A DNA stretch of 64,000 nt from Roseibium alexandrii DFL-11 (GTDB lineage Bacteria; Pseudomonadota; Alphaproteobacteria; Rhizobiales; Stappiaceae): assembly GCF_000158095.2 (NCBI RefSeq), contig NZ_CM011002.1, positions 2,823,203 to 2,887,202 of the forward strand, read 5' to 3'. The stretch's first letter is position 1, and each line of letters begins with the position of its first letter. The notes beneath the pieces are model-generated. The model ran no database searches. It saw nothing but the letters and a program-made list of their open reading frames with translations, and was not told where the DNA came from. Below are positions 35,961 through 45,624 of the stretch, piece after piece. The translations under genes and the position numbers were made by a program.

Positions 35961-36926
35961 ATGGCCGTTTATACGGAAGTCAGCGATGAAGAGCTGAACG
36001 CCTTCATCGCACAGTACGATGTCGGGCAGCTTCTGTCCTACAAGGGCATCGCTGAAGGCGTTGAGAACAGCAACTATCTCGTTCAGACAGACACGGCCTA
36101 TTTTATCCTCACCCTTTACGAGAAGCGGGTGAACCCCGACGACCTGCCCTTCTTCCTGAAGCTCAAGGAACACCTGGCCGGCAAGGGCCTCTCCTGCCCC
36201 ACTCCAGTCGCCTCACGAGATGGAGAGTTGCTTGGCACGCTCGCCGGGCGGCCTGCAGCCCTCGTCACGTTTCTTCAAGGCATGTCGGTGAAACGGCCAC
36301 GTCCTGAACATTGCGAGGAACTCGGCAAGGCCATGGCCGCCATGCACCTGGCAGGGGCCGATTATGAACTGACCCGCAAGAACGCACTGGACCTAAATGG
36401 CTGGCGGCCGCTGTTTGAACAAAGCCAAGACCGATGTGACACCGTCCACCCGGGACTGGGCGCAGAGATTACCGCTGAGCTGGACTACCTTGAGAAAAAC
36501 TGGCCGAAGGATCTCCCAAGCGGCGTTATCCATGCTGATCTCTTCACGGACAATGTGTTCTTCTTGAACGACCGCCTGTCCGGCCTTATCGACTTTTATT
36601 TCGCCTGCAATGACGCCCTCGCCTATGACATCGCCATCTGCCTCAACGCTTGGTGTTTTGAGCAGGATCTGGCATTCAATGTCACCAAAGCCAAGGCCAT
36701 GCTCAAAGGATACACATCCGTGCGTCCGCTGACCGCGGCCGAATTCGACGCCTTGCCGGTTCTCTGCCGCGGGGCTGCGCTTCGCTTCCTGCTGACACGC
36801 CTTTATGATTGGCTGAGTGTTCCTGAAGGCGCGCTTGTCACCCCGAAGGACCCGATGGAATACCTCAAAAAACTGCGGTTCCACCAAACAGTCGACAGCG
36901 CCAACGCTTACGGGCTTGAAGGATGA
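35961..36926 (+). CDS. thrB: Homoserine kinase (aminoglycoside-phosphotransferase fold type)
   Basis: Phosphorylates homoserine for threonine synthesis. The 321-residue product is of the ThrB type found in alphaproteobacteria and pseudomonads, not the GHMP type. Motifs: [12 protein letters not shown] near the N-terminus, the Brenner catalytic loop [13 protein letters not shown] (about 189-201) and [11 protein letters not shown] with the metal-binding Asp. It overlaps rnhA by 4 bp. thrC lies 6 kb away on the other strand. Confidence 0.95.
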   Translation: MAVYTEVSDEELNAFIAQYDVGQLLSYKGIAEGVENSNYLVQTDTAYFILTLYEKRVNPDDLPFFLKLKEHLAGKGLSCPTPVASRDGELLGTLAGRPAALVTFLQGMSVKRPRPEHCEELGKAMAAMHLAGADYELTRKNALDLNGWRPLFEQSQDRCDTVHPGLGAEITAELDYLEKNWPKDLPSGVIHADLFTDNVFFLNDRLSGLIDFYFACNDALAYDIAICLNAWCFEQDLAFNVTKAKAMLKGYTSVRPLTAAEFDALPVLCRGAALRFLLTRLYDWLSVPEGALVTPKDPMEYLKKLRFHQTVDSANAYGLEG

Positions 36927-37375
36927 GCCAGGAAAACCGCGTTACGATCTATACAGACGGCGCCTGTTCGGGAAATCCAGGCCCGGGCGGTTGGGGTGTC
37001 ATCATGCGCTTCGGCGAACATGAGCGCGAACTCAAGGGCGGCGAGGTGGAGACCACCAACAACCGCATGGAGCTGACGGCTGCGATCGAAGCGCTGAACG
37101 CCCTGAAGCGCCCGTGCGTCGTCGATCTCTATACCGACAGCACATATGTGCGCAGCGGTATCAGCGAATGGATGTACGGCTGGAAGCGGAAGAACTGGAA
37201 GACTGCCGCGAACAAGCCCGTCAAGAACGCGGATTTATGGCAGGCTTTGGACGCAGCCCGCGAACGCCATGATGTCACCTGGCACTGGGTCAAAGGCCAT
37301 GCGGGCCACCCGGACAACGAGCGCGCGGACGAATTGGCGCGCGGCGGTATGGAACCGTTTAAGAAAAACAGTTAA
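36923..37375 (+). CDS. rnhA: Ribonuclease HI
   Basis: Cleaves RNA in RNA-DNA hybrids. The 150-residue product has all four acidic catalytic residues: Asp in [15 protein letters not shown] (D12), Glu in NRMELTA, Asp in LYTDSTYV and Asp in NERADELA, plus the [10 protein letters not shown] loop and the Lys-rich handle region ([20 protein letters not shown]). It overlaps thrB by 4 bp. Confidence 0.97.
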   Translation: MSQENRVTIYTDGACSGNPGPGGWGVIMRFGEHERELKGGEVETTNNRMELTAAIEALNALKRPCVVDLYTDSTYVRSGISEWMYGWKRKNWKTAANKPVKNADLWQALDAARERHDVTWHWVKGHAGHPDNERADELARGGMEPFKKNS

Positions 37376-37411
37376 GCACACAGCGTCGCCGCCAAAGAGC
37401 AAGGATTTCGG

Positions 37412-38338
37412 GTGATCGATTCGCTGCAGACCACTCCGGTTTTATCCGGAGTTGAGGCCCCGGAGACGGCTGGCCTCGTGCTTATCATGGCCAACCCGAC
37501 ATCGGGCGGCTACAACAGCCAAAAATTGCAGGATGTCAAAGTCCATCTCGAAGCTGCCGGCTGCCGGGTTGATCTGCGTTTGACAACCCATGCCGGTGAG
37601 ATCGGCGAGGTGTGTGCAGCCCCGGGATTGGCTGCGGAGACCCTGATCATTGCCGGTGGCGACGGATCGGTCAACGAAGCCCTCACGGGATTGCAGCACA
37701 AAAAACGCGTCCCCAACCTGGCGATCATCCCCTTCGGGACCGCGAACGTTCTGGCACTCGAGCTTGGCCTGCCGAAAGGCGCCAAAGCGATTGCCCGGAT
37801 GATCCTGAACAAGCGCACCAAACCGCTGCACTATGGTCTGGCCAACGACCGTCCGTTTGTTTTAATGGCTTCGGCTGGATTTGACGCCGAAGTCGTCCAC
37901 GCGGTCCCGCTGGACTTGAAGCGGCGCTTGAAGAAGTTTGCCTATGTGATCACCGCAATCCGGATCGGTCTGACACGCAAGGCGACGCCACTGACGATCT
38001 CCCTGGATGGCGCTGCGCCGGTTTACGGACGCTTTGCCGTTGCCAGCAATGCCCGGCACTACGGCGGCCCGTTCGTCATCTGCCCCGGTGGAGCGACAGA
38101 TCCGGGGTTGCATATGCTGATCTTGGAGCGGGACGACCCATGGTCATCCATCCGCTACAGCATCGCGTTGATGCTGGGCCGAATTTCAAAAGCCAAAGGC
38201 GCGACTGTTCAAGCCTTTCAGGAAGCGGTTATTTCCAGTCCTGAACCAGTTGCCGCGCAAGTGGATGGTGATCCGTTCGCGGTAACCCCGCTGAACATCC
38301 GGGCCGCGGCAAATTCTGTTCCGATTCTCGTTCCCTAA
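37412..38338 (+). CDS. Diacylglycerol kinase-family lipid kinase
   Basis: A 308-residue protein with the DAGK catalytic domain: ANPTSGGYNS at about 27-36, the nucleotide motif IIAGGDGSVNEALTGL (about 79-94), IPFGTANVLALELGLP and GFDAEVVHAV. Such enzymes phosphorylate a lipid or sphingoid alcohol; the substrate is not evident. It starts at a GTG with an AAGGA box about 12 bases upstream. Last gene of the ispH-thrB-rnhA group. Confidence 0.88.
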   Translation: MIDSLQTTPVLSGVEAPETAGLVLIMANPTSGGYNSQKLQDVKVHLEAAGCRVDLRLTTHAGEIGEVCAAPGLAAETLIIAGGDGSVNEALTGLQHKKRVPNLAIIPFGTANVLALELGLPKGAKAIARMILNKRTKPLHYGLANDRPFVLMASAGFDAEVVHAVPLDLKRRLKKFAYVITAIRIGLTRKATPLTISLDGAAPVYGRFAVASNARHYGGPFVICPGGATDPGLHMLILERDDPWSSIRYSIALMLGRISKAKGATVQAFQEAVISSPEPVAAQVDGDPFAVTPLNIRAAANSVPILVP

Positions 38339-38351
38339 CGGCTGAGGCTGT

Positions 38352-41294
38352 TTAAGCTGAAGCCGCTTCCGCCACCGGCATCTTGCGCAGCATCTTGGTT
38401 GCCTCTGCGGCCGATACGGCTTCGCCGAAATAGAACCCTTGTGCATATTGGCAGCCGAGCTGGAACAGCTCCAGCGCGTCGTTTTCGCTCTCCGCGCCCT
38501 CGGCGACCACGGACATGCCGAGGTCGTGACCCATGGCAACGATCGTTCGCAACAGCACCGGGCGCGCGGCAGACCCATCGGGTTTGACGAAGGCCTGATC
38601 AATCTTGATCGTGTCGAACGGGAACCGCTGCAGATAGGACAGAGATGAGTGGCCCGTGCCGAAATCGTCCAGCGACAGACCGGCACCGAGACTGCGTAAC
38701 CGCTCCAGAACCTTCGCCGAGTACTCCGGATTGGACATGACGAGTGATTCCGTCAGCTCCAGCTTCAGCGTACCGACCTCCAGCGAGTTCCGGGATAGGA
38801 TCGCCTTCACATCATTGATCAGATCCTGCTTCAAAAGCTGCCGGGAAGACAGGTTCACGGACGTAAACAAAGGACGCGGCATCGGAAATTCGCGTTGCCA
38901 GAAAGCCAGCTGGCTGGCGCCCTTGTCGAGCATGTACATGCCAAGGTCGTTGATCAGTCCGGATTGCTCAGCAATCGGAATAAACTCGGCAGGTGAAATC
39001 TTGCCGCGCTTCGGATGGTTCCAGCGCGCCAGCACCTCAAATCCGGCAATCGCCTGATCCTCCAGCCGTATGATCGGTTGGAAGAAGACACCGAGTGTCT
39101 CCTTTTTGATCGCTTCGCGCAGGTCTGCTTCCAGATCGACAATGTTCTTGCCCAGCGGACGCAGGATCGGCCGGTAGACTTCCTGACGGTCACCACCAAG
39201 GCGCTTGGCATGGTTCAGCGCGATTTCGGCGTTGGTCAGCATGTCCTCAACCGCCTGCTTGCCGCCTTCAAAGAAGGAAATACCAACAGAGCACGTCAAA
39301 AAGATTTCACGGTCGCTAAAGGTAATGGGTGCGCGCACAGCCTTGCGCAGCGCATCGGCCAAGGCAACGATCCGGTCCGGCTCATTCTCTGACAAGAGCA
39401 CCAGACCGTACTGGTCGCTGGACAAGCGTCCCAACGTGTCCTGCTGGCCAATCAAACGGCCCAGGCGCCGTGCCACGGTCAACAAAATGCTGTCGCCGGC
39501 GGACAGGCCAATACTGTCATTGACCTGCTTGAAGCGGTCCAGGTTGATGACGAGCACGGTTGGTTTGGTTGTCTCTTCCGCCTGAGCCCGCACCACGCTG
39601 GTTTGCAAGCGGTCAACAAACAATTCGCGGTTTGGAAGACCGGTCAGATTGTCGTGGACAGCATCGTGCAACAGGCGCTCTTCAGCGGTACGCTCTTCGG
39701 TGACATCGAGCATCGTGCCGACGCAGCGGATAACTTCGCCATCCGCGCCCACAATCGGCCGCGCGCGCAGGCGGAACCACCGGAAGTGACCGTCCTCAGA
39801 CCGCAGACGGAATGTCTGCTGGATCTTGCCACGGCGCTGGTCAATCACCGCATCAAGCGTCGCCCGGAACCTGTCCCTGTCTTGCGGGTGCAAGATCTCC
39901 AGCCAGTCTCGCGCAGGTCCCTCCAAGGTGCCGTGCTTGAGGTTCAACAGGTCTTCGACTTCGTTGCCCGTGTAAATCTTGTCACGGTCGATGTCCCAAT
40001 CCCAAATGATGTCTCCAGCACCAGTCAAGGCAAGGGCCTTGCGCTCGACATCAGAGATAAGCCCTTGGGCGATTGCACCACCGGCAAATGCGTGCTGCAT
40101 TACCGTGAACCCGATCAGTAGAACAATGAGAACCAGACCGCCACCAAGCGCGGGCTGGACAATGTCGTTCGACAGTCGGCCCGTCACCGTCATGGCCGCA
40201 CCGATCAACCAGGCAATCAGCAAACACCAGGTCGGGATCAACAGGATCGCCCGGTCGTAGTGCTGATACGCCAGCACGGCGATTGTGACGAAACCCAGGA
40301 GGCCGATGATGCCCAGAGACAGACGGGCAATCCCGGCTGCAATCGACGGATCCCAAACCGCGACCCCGAGAAGGCCGAGCAACAGGATCAAGGTCGTCAA
40401 CGCCAGATGGGAATAGTGGATGTTCCAGCGGTTCAGGTTCAAATAGGCATAGAGAAAGATGATCAAGCTAGCGGCCAGCATGACTTCCGCAGATGCCCGG
40501 GCCAACTGGCTGCTGCCGCCTTCCAGCTTGAAGACCATGCCCCAGAAGCCGAAATCAATGCAGAGATAAGCCAAGACCGACCAGGCCAAAGCCGCCGTTG
40601 CCGGGAACATGACCGTGCCCTTGACCACGAACAGGATCGTCAGGAAGAGGGCAAGCAGGCCCGAAATGCCGAGAATGATGCCGCGATACAATGAATAGGC
40701 GTTGACCGTTTCCTTGTAGACATCCGGCTCCCAAACCCGGATTTCCGGCAGGTTCGGCGTTGTGAGCTCAGCCACGAAGGTGACGACAGAACCGGGGTCC
40801 AAAGTGACCAGGAAGACATCAGCTTCGAGACTCTTCTGGCGGGAGGGCGCAATCCCTTGGCTTGGGGTAATGCTGGCAATCCGCGAGGATCCGAGATCCG
40901 GCCAGAACAGATCGGACCCCACAAACTTGTAGTTTGGCGCAACGATCAGGCGGTCGACCTGCTCATCGCTGGTGTTGGCAAGCGCAAAGACTGCCCAGTT
41001 CGTGTTTTCGCCGCTGCGCGATGGCACTTCGATCCGCCGGACAATTCCGTCCGCACCCGGCGCGGTTGACACCTGCAAACGGGTTCCGGCGTCCCGGTGC
41101 ATGTCAATTGCATTGGTGATGTCCAGCGCCTCAATATCCAAGGGCACAGAAATCGGCTCGAGCGCACGGGCCGCCTGCGGCGCAACGATAAGCATCATTG
41201 CGGCGGCCACTAAAATGGCGCTTCGGATCAGATTGAAAATATGGACCGGCACAGAAATCGACATGGGGCGAAGAACTACCGGTTTGGAGCACAT
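38352..41294 (-). CDS. Membrane PAS-GGDEF-EAL protein (cyclic di-GMP related)
   Basis: A 980-residue inner-membrane signalling protein. Residues 20-44 are a signal peptide; 45-195 a periplasmic sensor domain; 200-405 about seven membrane segments of 7TM-DISM type; 420-535 a PAS/PAC domain (WDWDI to GTMLDVTEERTAEERL); 545-710 a GGDEF domain; 725-975 an EAL domain. The GGDEF signature is replaced by SSDQY (625-629), so cyclase activity is unlikely. The EAL domain keeps EVLAR (753-757), the metal-binding ELTES (846-850), DDFGTGHSS (876-884) and KID (897-899), so it is probably an active phosphodiesterase. The start is 2 bp from the stop of the acetyltransferase gene. Confidence 0.9.
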   Translation of the reverse strand: MCSKPVVLRPMSISVPVHIFNLIRSAILVAAAMMLIVAPQAARALEPISVPLDIEALDITNAIDMHRDAGTRLQVSTAPGADGIVRRIEVPSRSGENTNWAVFALANTSDEQVDRLIVAPNYKFVGSDLFWPDLGSSRIASITPSQGIAPSRQKSLEADVFLVTLDPGSVVTFVAELTTPNLPEIRVWEPDVYKETVNAYSLYRGIILGISGLLALFLTILFVVKGTVMFPATAALAWSVLAYLCIDFGFWGMVFKLEGGSSQLARASAEVMLAASLIIFLYAYLNLNRWNIHYSHLALTTLILLLGLLGVAVWDPSIAAGIARLSLGIIGLLGFVTIAVLAYQHYDRAILLIPTWCLLIAWLIGAAMTVTGRLSNDIVQPALGGGLVLIVLLIGFTVMQHAFAGGAIAQGLISDVERKALALTGAGDIIWDWDIDRDKIYTGNEVEDLLNLKHGTLEGPARDWLEILHPQDRDRFRATLDAVIDQRRGKIQQTFRLRSEDGHFRWFRLRARPIVGADGEVIRCVGTMLDVTEERTAEERLLHDAVHDNLTGLPNRELFVDRLQTSVVRAQAEETTKPTVLVINLDRFKQVNDSIGLSAGDSILLTVARRLGRLIGQQDTLGRLSSDQYGLVLLSENEPDRIVALADALRKAVRAPITFSDREIFLTCSVGISFFEGGKQAVEDMLTNAEIALNHAKRLGGDRQEVYRPILRPLGKNIVDLEADLREAIKKETLGVFFQPIIRLEDQAIAGFEVLARWNHPKRGKISPAEFIPIAEQSGLINDLGMYMLDKGASQLAFWQREFPMPRPLFTSVNLSSRQLLKQDLINDVKAILSRNSLEVGTLKLELTESLVMSNPEYSAKVLERLRSLGAGLSLDDFGTGHSSLSYLQRFPFDTIKIDQAFVKPDGSAARPVLLRTIVAMGHDLGMSVVAEGAESENDALELFQLGCQYAQGFYFGEAVSAAEATKMLRKMPVAEAASA

Positions 41295-41295
41295 G

Positions 41296-41934
41296 TCACA
41301 AGAAGTCTTTCAAAATTCCTTCGACAAGCGGAGACACCGCATCCGGGCGCGCCGCGTAGTCTTCCGCCAAACAGGAGAGCAAAAGATGATCCTGCCAAGT
41401 TCCGTTTATTAACAGATAGTTACGCGCATATCCTTCCCGGTTGAACCCCGCCTTTTCTAGGAGCCGGATGGACGGGGTGTTGGTCGGAATGCAAGCAGCC
41501 TCAATGCGATGAAGGTTCAGAACGTCGAAACAAAACGGCAAGATCATGGCGACGGCCGCTGACATGTGCCCTTTACACGCGTGACGCTCCCCCATCCAGT
41601 AGCCAAGCGTTGCCGACTGGCTGACCCCGCGCCGGATGTTGCTGAGCGTCAGTCCGCCCAGCAAATCGTCGTTGCGCGCGTTGAAAAGGAGGAAGGTCAG
41701 GCTGCGCCCTTCCTTGCGGTCCCGCGCATAGCGGCGCAAGCGGCGGCGGAAGCCGGACTTGGACAAATCATCAGACGGCCACAACGGTTCCCATGGCGTC
41801 AAAAAGGCCCGGCTATCGCTGCGAAGCAAGCACCAGACCTTGAAGTCGCTCATGATTGGGGGGCGCAGATAATGCGCGCCAGCTTCGATGAGAAGCTCGG
41901 CGTCAGGAGGCGGACCTGGGCGAAGCAGAGACAT
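41296..41934 (-). CDS. GNAT acetyltransferase, RimJ-like
   Basis: RimJ/RimL-type enzymes acetylate protein N-termini. The 212-residue product has the DFKVWCLLRSDSRAFLTPWEPLWP opening, LGYWMGERHACKGHMSAAV with the acetyl-CoA-binding loop, and LHRIEAACIPTNTPSIRLLEKAGFNREGYARNYLLINGTWQDHLL at the end. I chose ATG 41934 with GAGGA upstream; an in-frame extension would overlap the M16 peptidase gene. It is 16 bp after that gene's stop. Confidence 0.88.
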   Translation of the reverse strand: MSLLRPGPPPDAELLIEAGAHYLRPPIMSDFKVWCLLRSDSRAFLTPWEPLWPSDDLSKSGFRRRLRRYARDRKEGRSLTFLLFNARNDDLLGGLTLSNIRRGVSQSATLGYWMGERHACKGHMSAAVAMILPFCFDVLNLHRIEAACIPTNTPSIRLLEKAGFNREGYARNYLLINGTWQDHLLLSCLAEDYAARPDAVSPLVEGILKDFL

Positions 41935-41950
41935 GCCGGTCCTCGCCTTA

Positions 41951-43240
41951 TTACATTGATGCAGCCTGCCGGACCGGCGCCTGCTGAAGCCGCGCCGCCA
42001 GCTCATCGGCAGTCATGATGCCGTTGATCGGGCCGATTGCCGTCAGTGTCGGCGTTGTGCCAACGAAGGTGTTGTAAGCCGCCTCGCGAATGTCAGCCGC
42101 CGTGACAGCCTCGATCTTGGCCGAGATCTCATCCGGAGCCAGGACCCGGCCATGCACCAGAATCTGACGGGCAATCTGACCGGCCCGGGCCGCTGGGCTT
42201 TCCAGAGCCATCATCAAACCTGCACGGATCTGCGCCCGGGAGCGCGCTACTTCGTCCTCGGTGATCGTATGGGCGGCAGACACCAGCTCATCTGCAATCA
42301 TCGGCATCAGAGCGCCTAGGTCCTCGTGGCTCGTTGCGGCGTGAATACCGAAGAGGCCTGTGTCGGAAAACGCCCAGTGGAAGCTGTAAATCGCGTAGCA
42401 CAGGCCATGCTTTTCACGAATTTCCTGGAACAGGCGCGACGACATACCTCCGCCCAGCACGGACGCCAGAATCTGGATGGCGTAGTAGTCCTTGGCCTTG
42501 TAAGGACGGCCCTCAAAGCCGATTAGGACTTGAGCTTCCATCAGGTCCTTGTTGAGCAGCTTTTCACCACCTGAATACCGAGCATCAGGATCCGGGGCGG
42601 CCGGTTCGCTGTTGATGGCACCAAACTTTTGGCGAGCGAGTGAAACAAGCTCGTCATGGTCCACCGCGCCTGCAGCCGACAGAACCATGTCCGGTGCCCG
42701 GTAGCGGCTTGCCAAATAGTCGTTGAGACTGTCGCGGCCGAAGCCTTGCACGGTTTCCGGTGTGCCCAGGATCGGACGGCCAATTGCCTGTTCCGGCCAG
42801 GCTGTCGCCTGGAACAGATCAAATGCCTGATCTTCCGGAGCATCGTTGGATGCACCGATCTCCTGCAAGATAACGTGTTGCTCGCGCACGAGCTCTTCGG
42901 CCTCAAAGGTCGAGTTCTGCAGAATGTCCGCCAGAATATCCACGGCGAGCGGAAGGTCTTCCGCCAGGATCCGCGCATAGTAGTTTGTGTGTTCAATGCT
43001 TGTAGACGCGTTCAGTTCGCCGCCAACAGCCTCGATTTCTTCCGCAATCCCGCGTGCCGACCGGCTCTTCGTCCCCTTGAACGCCATATGTTCAAGAAGG
43101 TGCGTAATGCCGTTTTGATCCGCGTTTTCCGCTCTGGATCCGGTGCGGACCCAGACACCAAGTGCTGCTGTCTTCAGGTGCGGCATCTGGTCGGTGACGA
43201 CGGTCAGGCCATTTTCGAGAACTGTCGTTTCTACTTTCAT
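41951..43240 (-). CDS. M16-family zinc peptidase (processing-peptidase type)
   Basis: A 429-residue pitrilysin-family metallopeptidase related to the beta subunit of mitochondrial processing peptidase. It has the inverted zinc motif HLLEH (about 48-52, in NGITHLLEHMAFKGT) with the distal Glu in ELVREQHVILQE, and the substrate-cleft GGGMSSRLFQEIREKHGLCYAIYSF. No signal peptide is seen. It starts 4 bp after the thrC stop and is probably co-transcribed, a neighbour pair common in the group. Confidence 0.93.
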   Translation of the reverse strand: MKVETTVLENGLTVVTDQMPHLKTAALGVWVRTGSRAENADQNGITHLLEHMAFKGTKSRSARGIAEEIEAVGGELNASTSIEHTNYYARILAEDLPLAVDILADILQNSTFEAEELVREQHVILQEIGASNDAPEDQAFDLFQATAWPEQAIGRPILGTPETVQGFGRDSLNDYLASRYRAPDMVLSAAGAVDHDELVSLARQKFGAINSEPAAPDPDARYSGGEKLLNKDLMEAQVLIGFEGRPYKAKDYYAIQILASVLGGGMSSRLFQEIREKHGLCYAIYSFHWAFSDTGLFGIHAATSHEDLGALMPMIADELVSAAHTITEDEVARSRAQIRAGLMMALESPAARAGQIARQILVHGRVLAPDEISAKIEAVTAADIREAAYNTFVGTTPTLTAIGPINGIMTADELAARLQQAPVRQAASM

Positions 43241-43244
43241 TCAG

Positions 43245-44651
43245 TTACACCCCTGCCCCTACGGCACGGGCGTGTTTTTCAATATATTGTTCGACCGCGC
43301 CCTGTTCGGCCGCCAGAACCTGCTGGCGCTCCTCGGCAAACATCATGTCTTTCAGATTTTCCGGCAGATCCGGACGGTCGCCGCTTGCTGCTTCGACCGC
43401 ATCCGGGAATTTGGCCGGATGGGCGGTGCCCAAGACAACCATCGGCGTTTCACCGCTCGTGTGCGCTTTGGCAACATGCACACCGATTGCCGTATGCGGA
43501 TCCAGCAGATAGCCAGCCTCTGTCCAGAGCTCAGCAATGGTTGCCGAGGTCGCCTCTTCATCACAGCGGCCAGCGGCGAAATGCTGACGCATCTCAGCGA
43601 GAGGCCCGTCTTCGATTGTAAAGCTGCCGGACTGGTTCAGCTGGTTCATCATCCGGCGCACGACATCTCCGTCACGCCCGTTCACTTCTGAAAGCAGACG
43701 CTCAAAGTTGGACGACACCTGAATGTCCATCGATGGAGAAATCGTCGGGTGAACGCCGCGTTTTTCATAGCGTCCCGTCTCAAGCGTCCGCGCCAATATA
43801 TCGTTGACGTTGGTGGCCACCACCAGCTTGTCGACCGGCAGGCCCATCTTCATGGCGGCATAGCCAGCGAAGATGTCGCCGAAATTGCCGGTCGGCACGG
43901 TGAAGGACACTTTACGATGCGGTGCGCCGAGTGCGGCGCCTGCCACGAAGTAGTAGACGATCTGAGCCAGGATCCGCGCCCAGTTGATCGAGTTGACCCC
44001 GGACAGGGCCACGCGGTCGCGGAAATTGAAATGGTTGAACATGCCTTTGACGATTGCCTGGCAATCATCAAAGTTGCCGGTCAAGGCCAAGGCGTGAACG
44101 TTCGCCTCTGTCGGCGTTGTCATCTGACGGCGTTGAACGTTTGAAACCCGGCCGTCCGGGAAGAGGACGAAAATGTCCGTCCGGCCCCGGCCGCGGAAGG
44201 CTTCGATGGCCGCCCCGCCGGTGTCACCCGAGGTTGCTCCGACGATGGTTGCGCGCAAGCCCCGCTGCGTCAGCACGTAGTCCATCATCCGGCCAAGCAA
44301 CTGCATGGCGACATCCTTGAACGCCAGGGTTGGGCCGTGGAATAGCTCAAGGATAAACGTGTTGGAGCCTGTCTGAACCAGGGGTGTGACCGCCGGGTGC
44401 CGGAAGCCGGAATAGGATTCCGCGATCATGGATTTCAGATCCGCATCCGGGATGGCCCCGTCGACAAACGGGCTGATCACCTCAAACGCGACTTCCTCAT
44501 AGGATTTTCCAGCGAAAGAAGCGATGGTCTCAGCATCGAACTGCGGCCATGTTTCTGGAAGATAAAGACCGCCATCGCGGGCAAGTCCCTGGAGCAAAAC
44601 GTCCGAAAACTCCAATACAGGTGCATCACCGCGCGTACTGCTGTATTTCAC
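43245..44651 (-). CDS. thrC: Threonine synthase
   Basis: Makes threonine from O-phosphohomoserine with PLP. The 468-residue product begins MKYSSTRGD and has the PLP lysine in HGPTLAFKDVAMQLLG, the phosphate-binding GATSGDTGGAAIEAFRGR and the bacterial-type SGVNSINWARILAQIVYYF. It completes the threonine branch together with thrB at 36 kb. No attenuator-like leader is visible in the 200 bp upstream. Confidence 0.97.
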   Translation of the reverse strand: MKYSSTRGDAPVLEFSDVLLQGLARDGGLYLPETWPQFDAETIASFAGKSYEEVAFEVISPFVDGAIPDADLKSMIAESYSGFRHPAVTPLVQTGSNTFILELFHGPTLAFKDVAMQLLGRMMDYVLTQRGLRATIVGATSGDTGGAAIEAFRGRGRTDIFVLFPDGRVSNVQRRQMTTPTEANVHALALTGNFDDCQAIVKGMFNHFNFRDRVALSGVNSINWARILAQIVYYFVAGAALGAPHRKVSFTVPTGNFGDIFAGYAAMKMGLPVDKLVVATNVNDILARTLETGRYEKRGVHPTISPSMDIQVSSNFERLLSEVNGRDGDVVRRMMNQLNQSGSFTIEDGPLAEMRQHFAAGRCDEEATSATIAELWTEAGYLLDPHTAIGVHVAKAHTSGETPMVVLGTAHPAKFPDAVEAASGDRPDLPENLKDMMFAEERQQVLAAEQGAVEQYIEKHARAVGAGV

Positions 44652-44854
44652 CGCGTCACTTCCTCTAGTGTTTCCATCCGGGTTAGAGGCATCAGAGCCC
44701 TTTCCTGACCGTAAGCCTCAACCCTACCCGAATTTAATCAGCTTTGGAACAAAGCAAGCCAGTCTAGCGACTTACGCGCCATCCTAATCGGACGCAAGCC
44801 ACAGGTCGGTAAAAAAGTGTCCGATTTCCGGCAATCCTGCTGACCGGTGACGCC

Positions 44855-45451
44855 TTAGGCGTGTCCTGCGTCTGAAAACAACATGGCTGGATCAATCCCC
44901 AGACTGCCGAGGGCCCGGTGCCATTTTTTTTCCGAATTCGCATCAAAAAGAATGTCCCGATCCGCTGGGGCGGTCAGCCAGCCATTTGACTGGATTTCAT
45001 TTTCCAGCTGGCCGGGGGCCCAGCCGGCATAGCCGAGCGCAAGCATGGCCTGCCGCGGCCCGGTGCCTTCGGCCAAGGCTCTCAAAATCTCCAGCGTCGC
45101 CGTCAGGCAAATCCCGTTGTCGATCGCAAGGGTCGATTGATTAAGCTGAAAGTCATCGCTGTGCAGGACGAAGCCACGCTCAACCTCAACCGGTCCGCCC
45201 TTGTGAACACTCATACCCTGCACCTGAGGTGGCAAGCGGATCGCATCATCGTCATTTACGATGTCCAGTTGGATCAGCAAGTCTTCTAGAGACAGATGTT
45301 TTGCCACCTGATTGACGATCAGCCCCATCGCGCCTTGTTCAGAGTGAGAACACACATAGATGACCGAATGCTCGAAGCGGCTGTCCGCCATGCTGGGCAT
45401 TGCGATCAGGAATTGACCCTCCAGGGTGTCTGCTGCTCCGATTTCGGACAT
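44855..45451 (-). CDS. YqgE/AlgH family protein (DUF179)
   Basis: A 198-residue cytoplasmic protein of the conserved AlgH family, whose biochemical role is unknown. Family marks are [48 protein letters not shown] and [18 protein letters not shown] 45451 follows GAGGT; a TTG seven codons earlier is less likely. It diverges from the DsbD-N-like gene. Confidence 0.93.
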   Translation of the reverse strand: MSEIGAADTLEGQFLIAMPSMADSRFEHSVIYVCSHSEQGAMGLIVNQVAKHLSLEDLLIQLDIVNDDDAIRLPPQVQGMSVHKGGPVEVERGFVLHSDDFQLNQSTLAIDNGICLTATLEILRALAEGTGPRQAMLALGYAGWAPGQLENEIQSNGWLTAPADRDILFDANSEKKWHRALGSLGIDPAMLFSDAGHA

Positions 45452-45624
45452 ACGCACCTCGTTACTGTTCAACGCCCACCGCCTTCATTACTCAGCATAG
45501 CCCCAATAGGACTTCATGTTAATGACTGATTGAGTCGCATGCTCACAATCGCGTCACGAGGATATGACCATCCGAGCGTTGTGCGATGCTGACGCGCCTT
45601 CTGCTTTGGTGTAGCTGTTGGTCC

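Noticed and set aside
44652..44854. Leader-peptide attenuator before thrC
   Set aside because: I looked for a Thr/Ile-rich short frame followed by a terminator and found neither.
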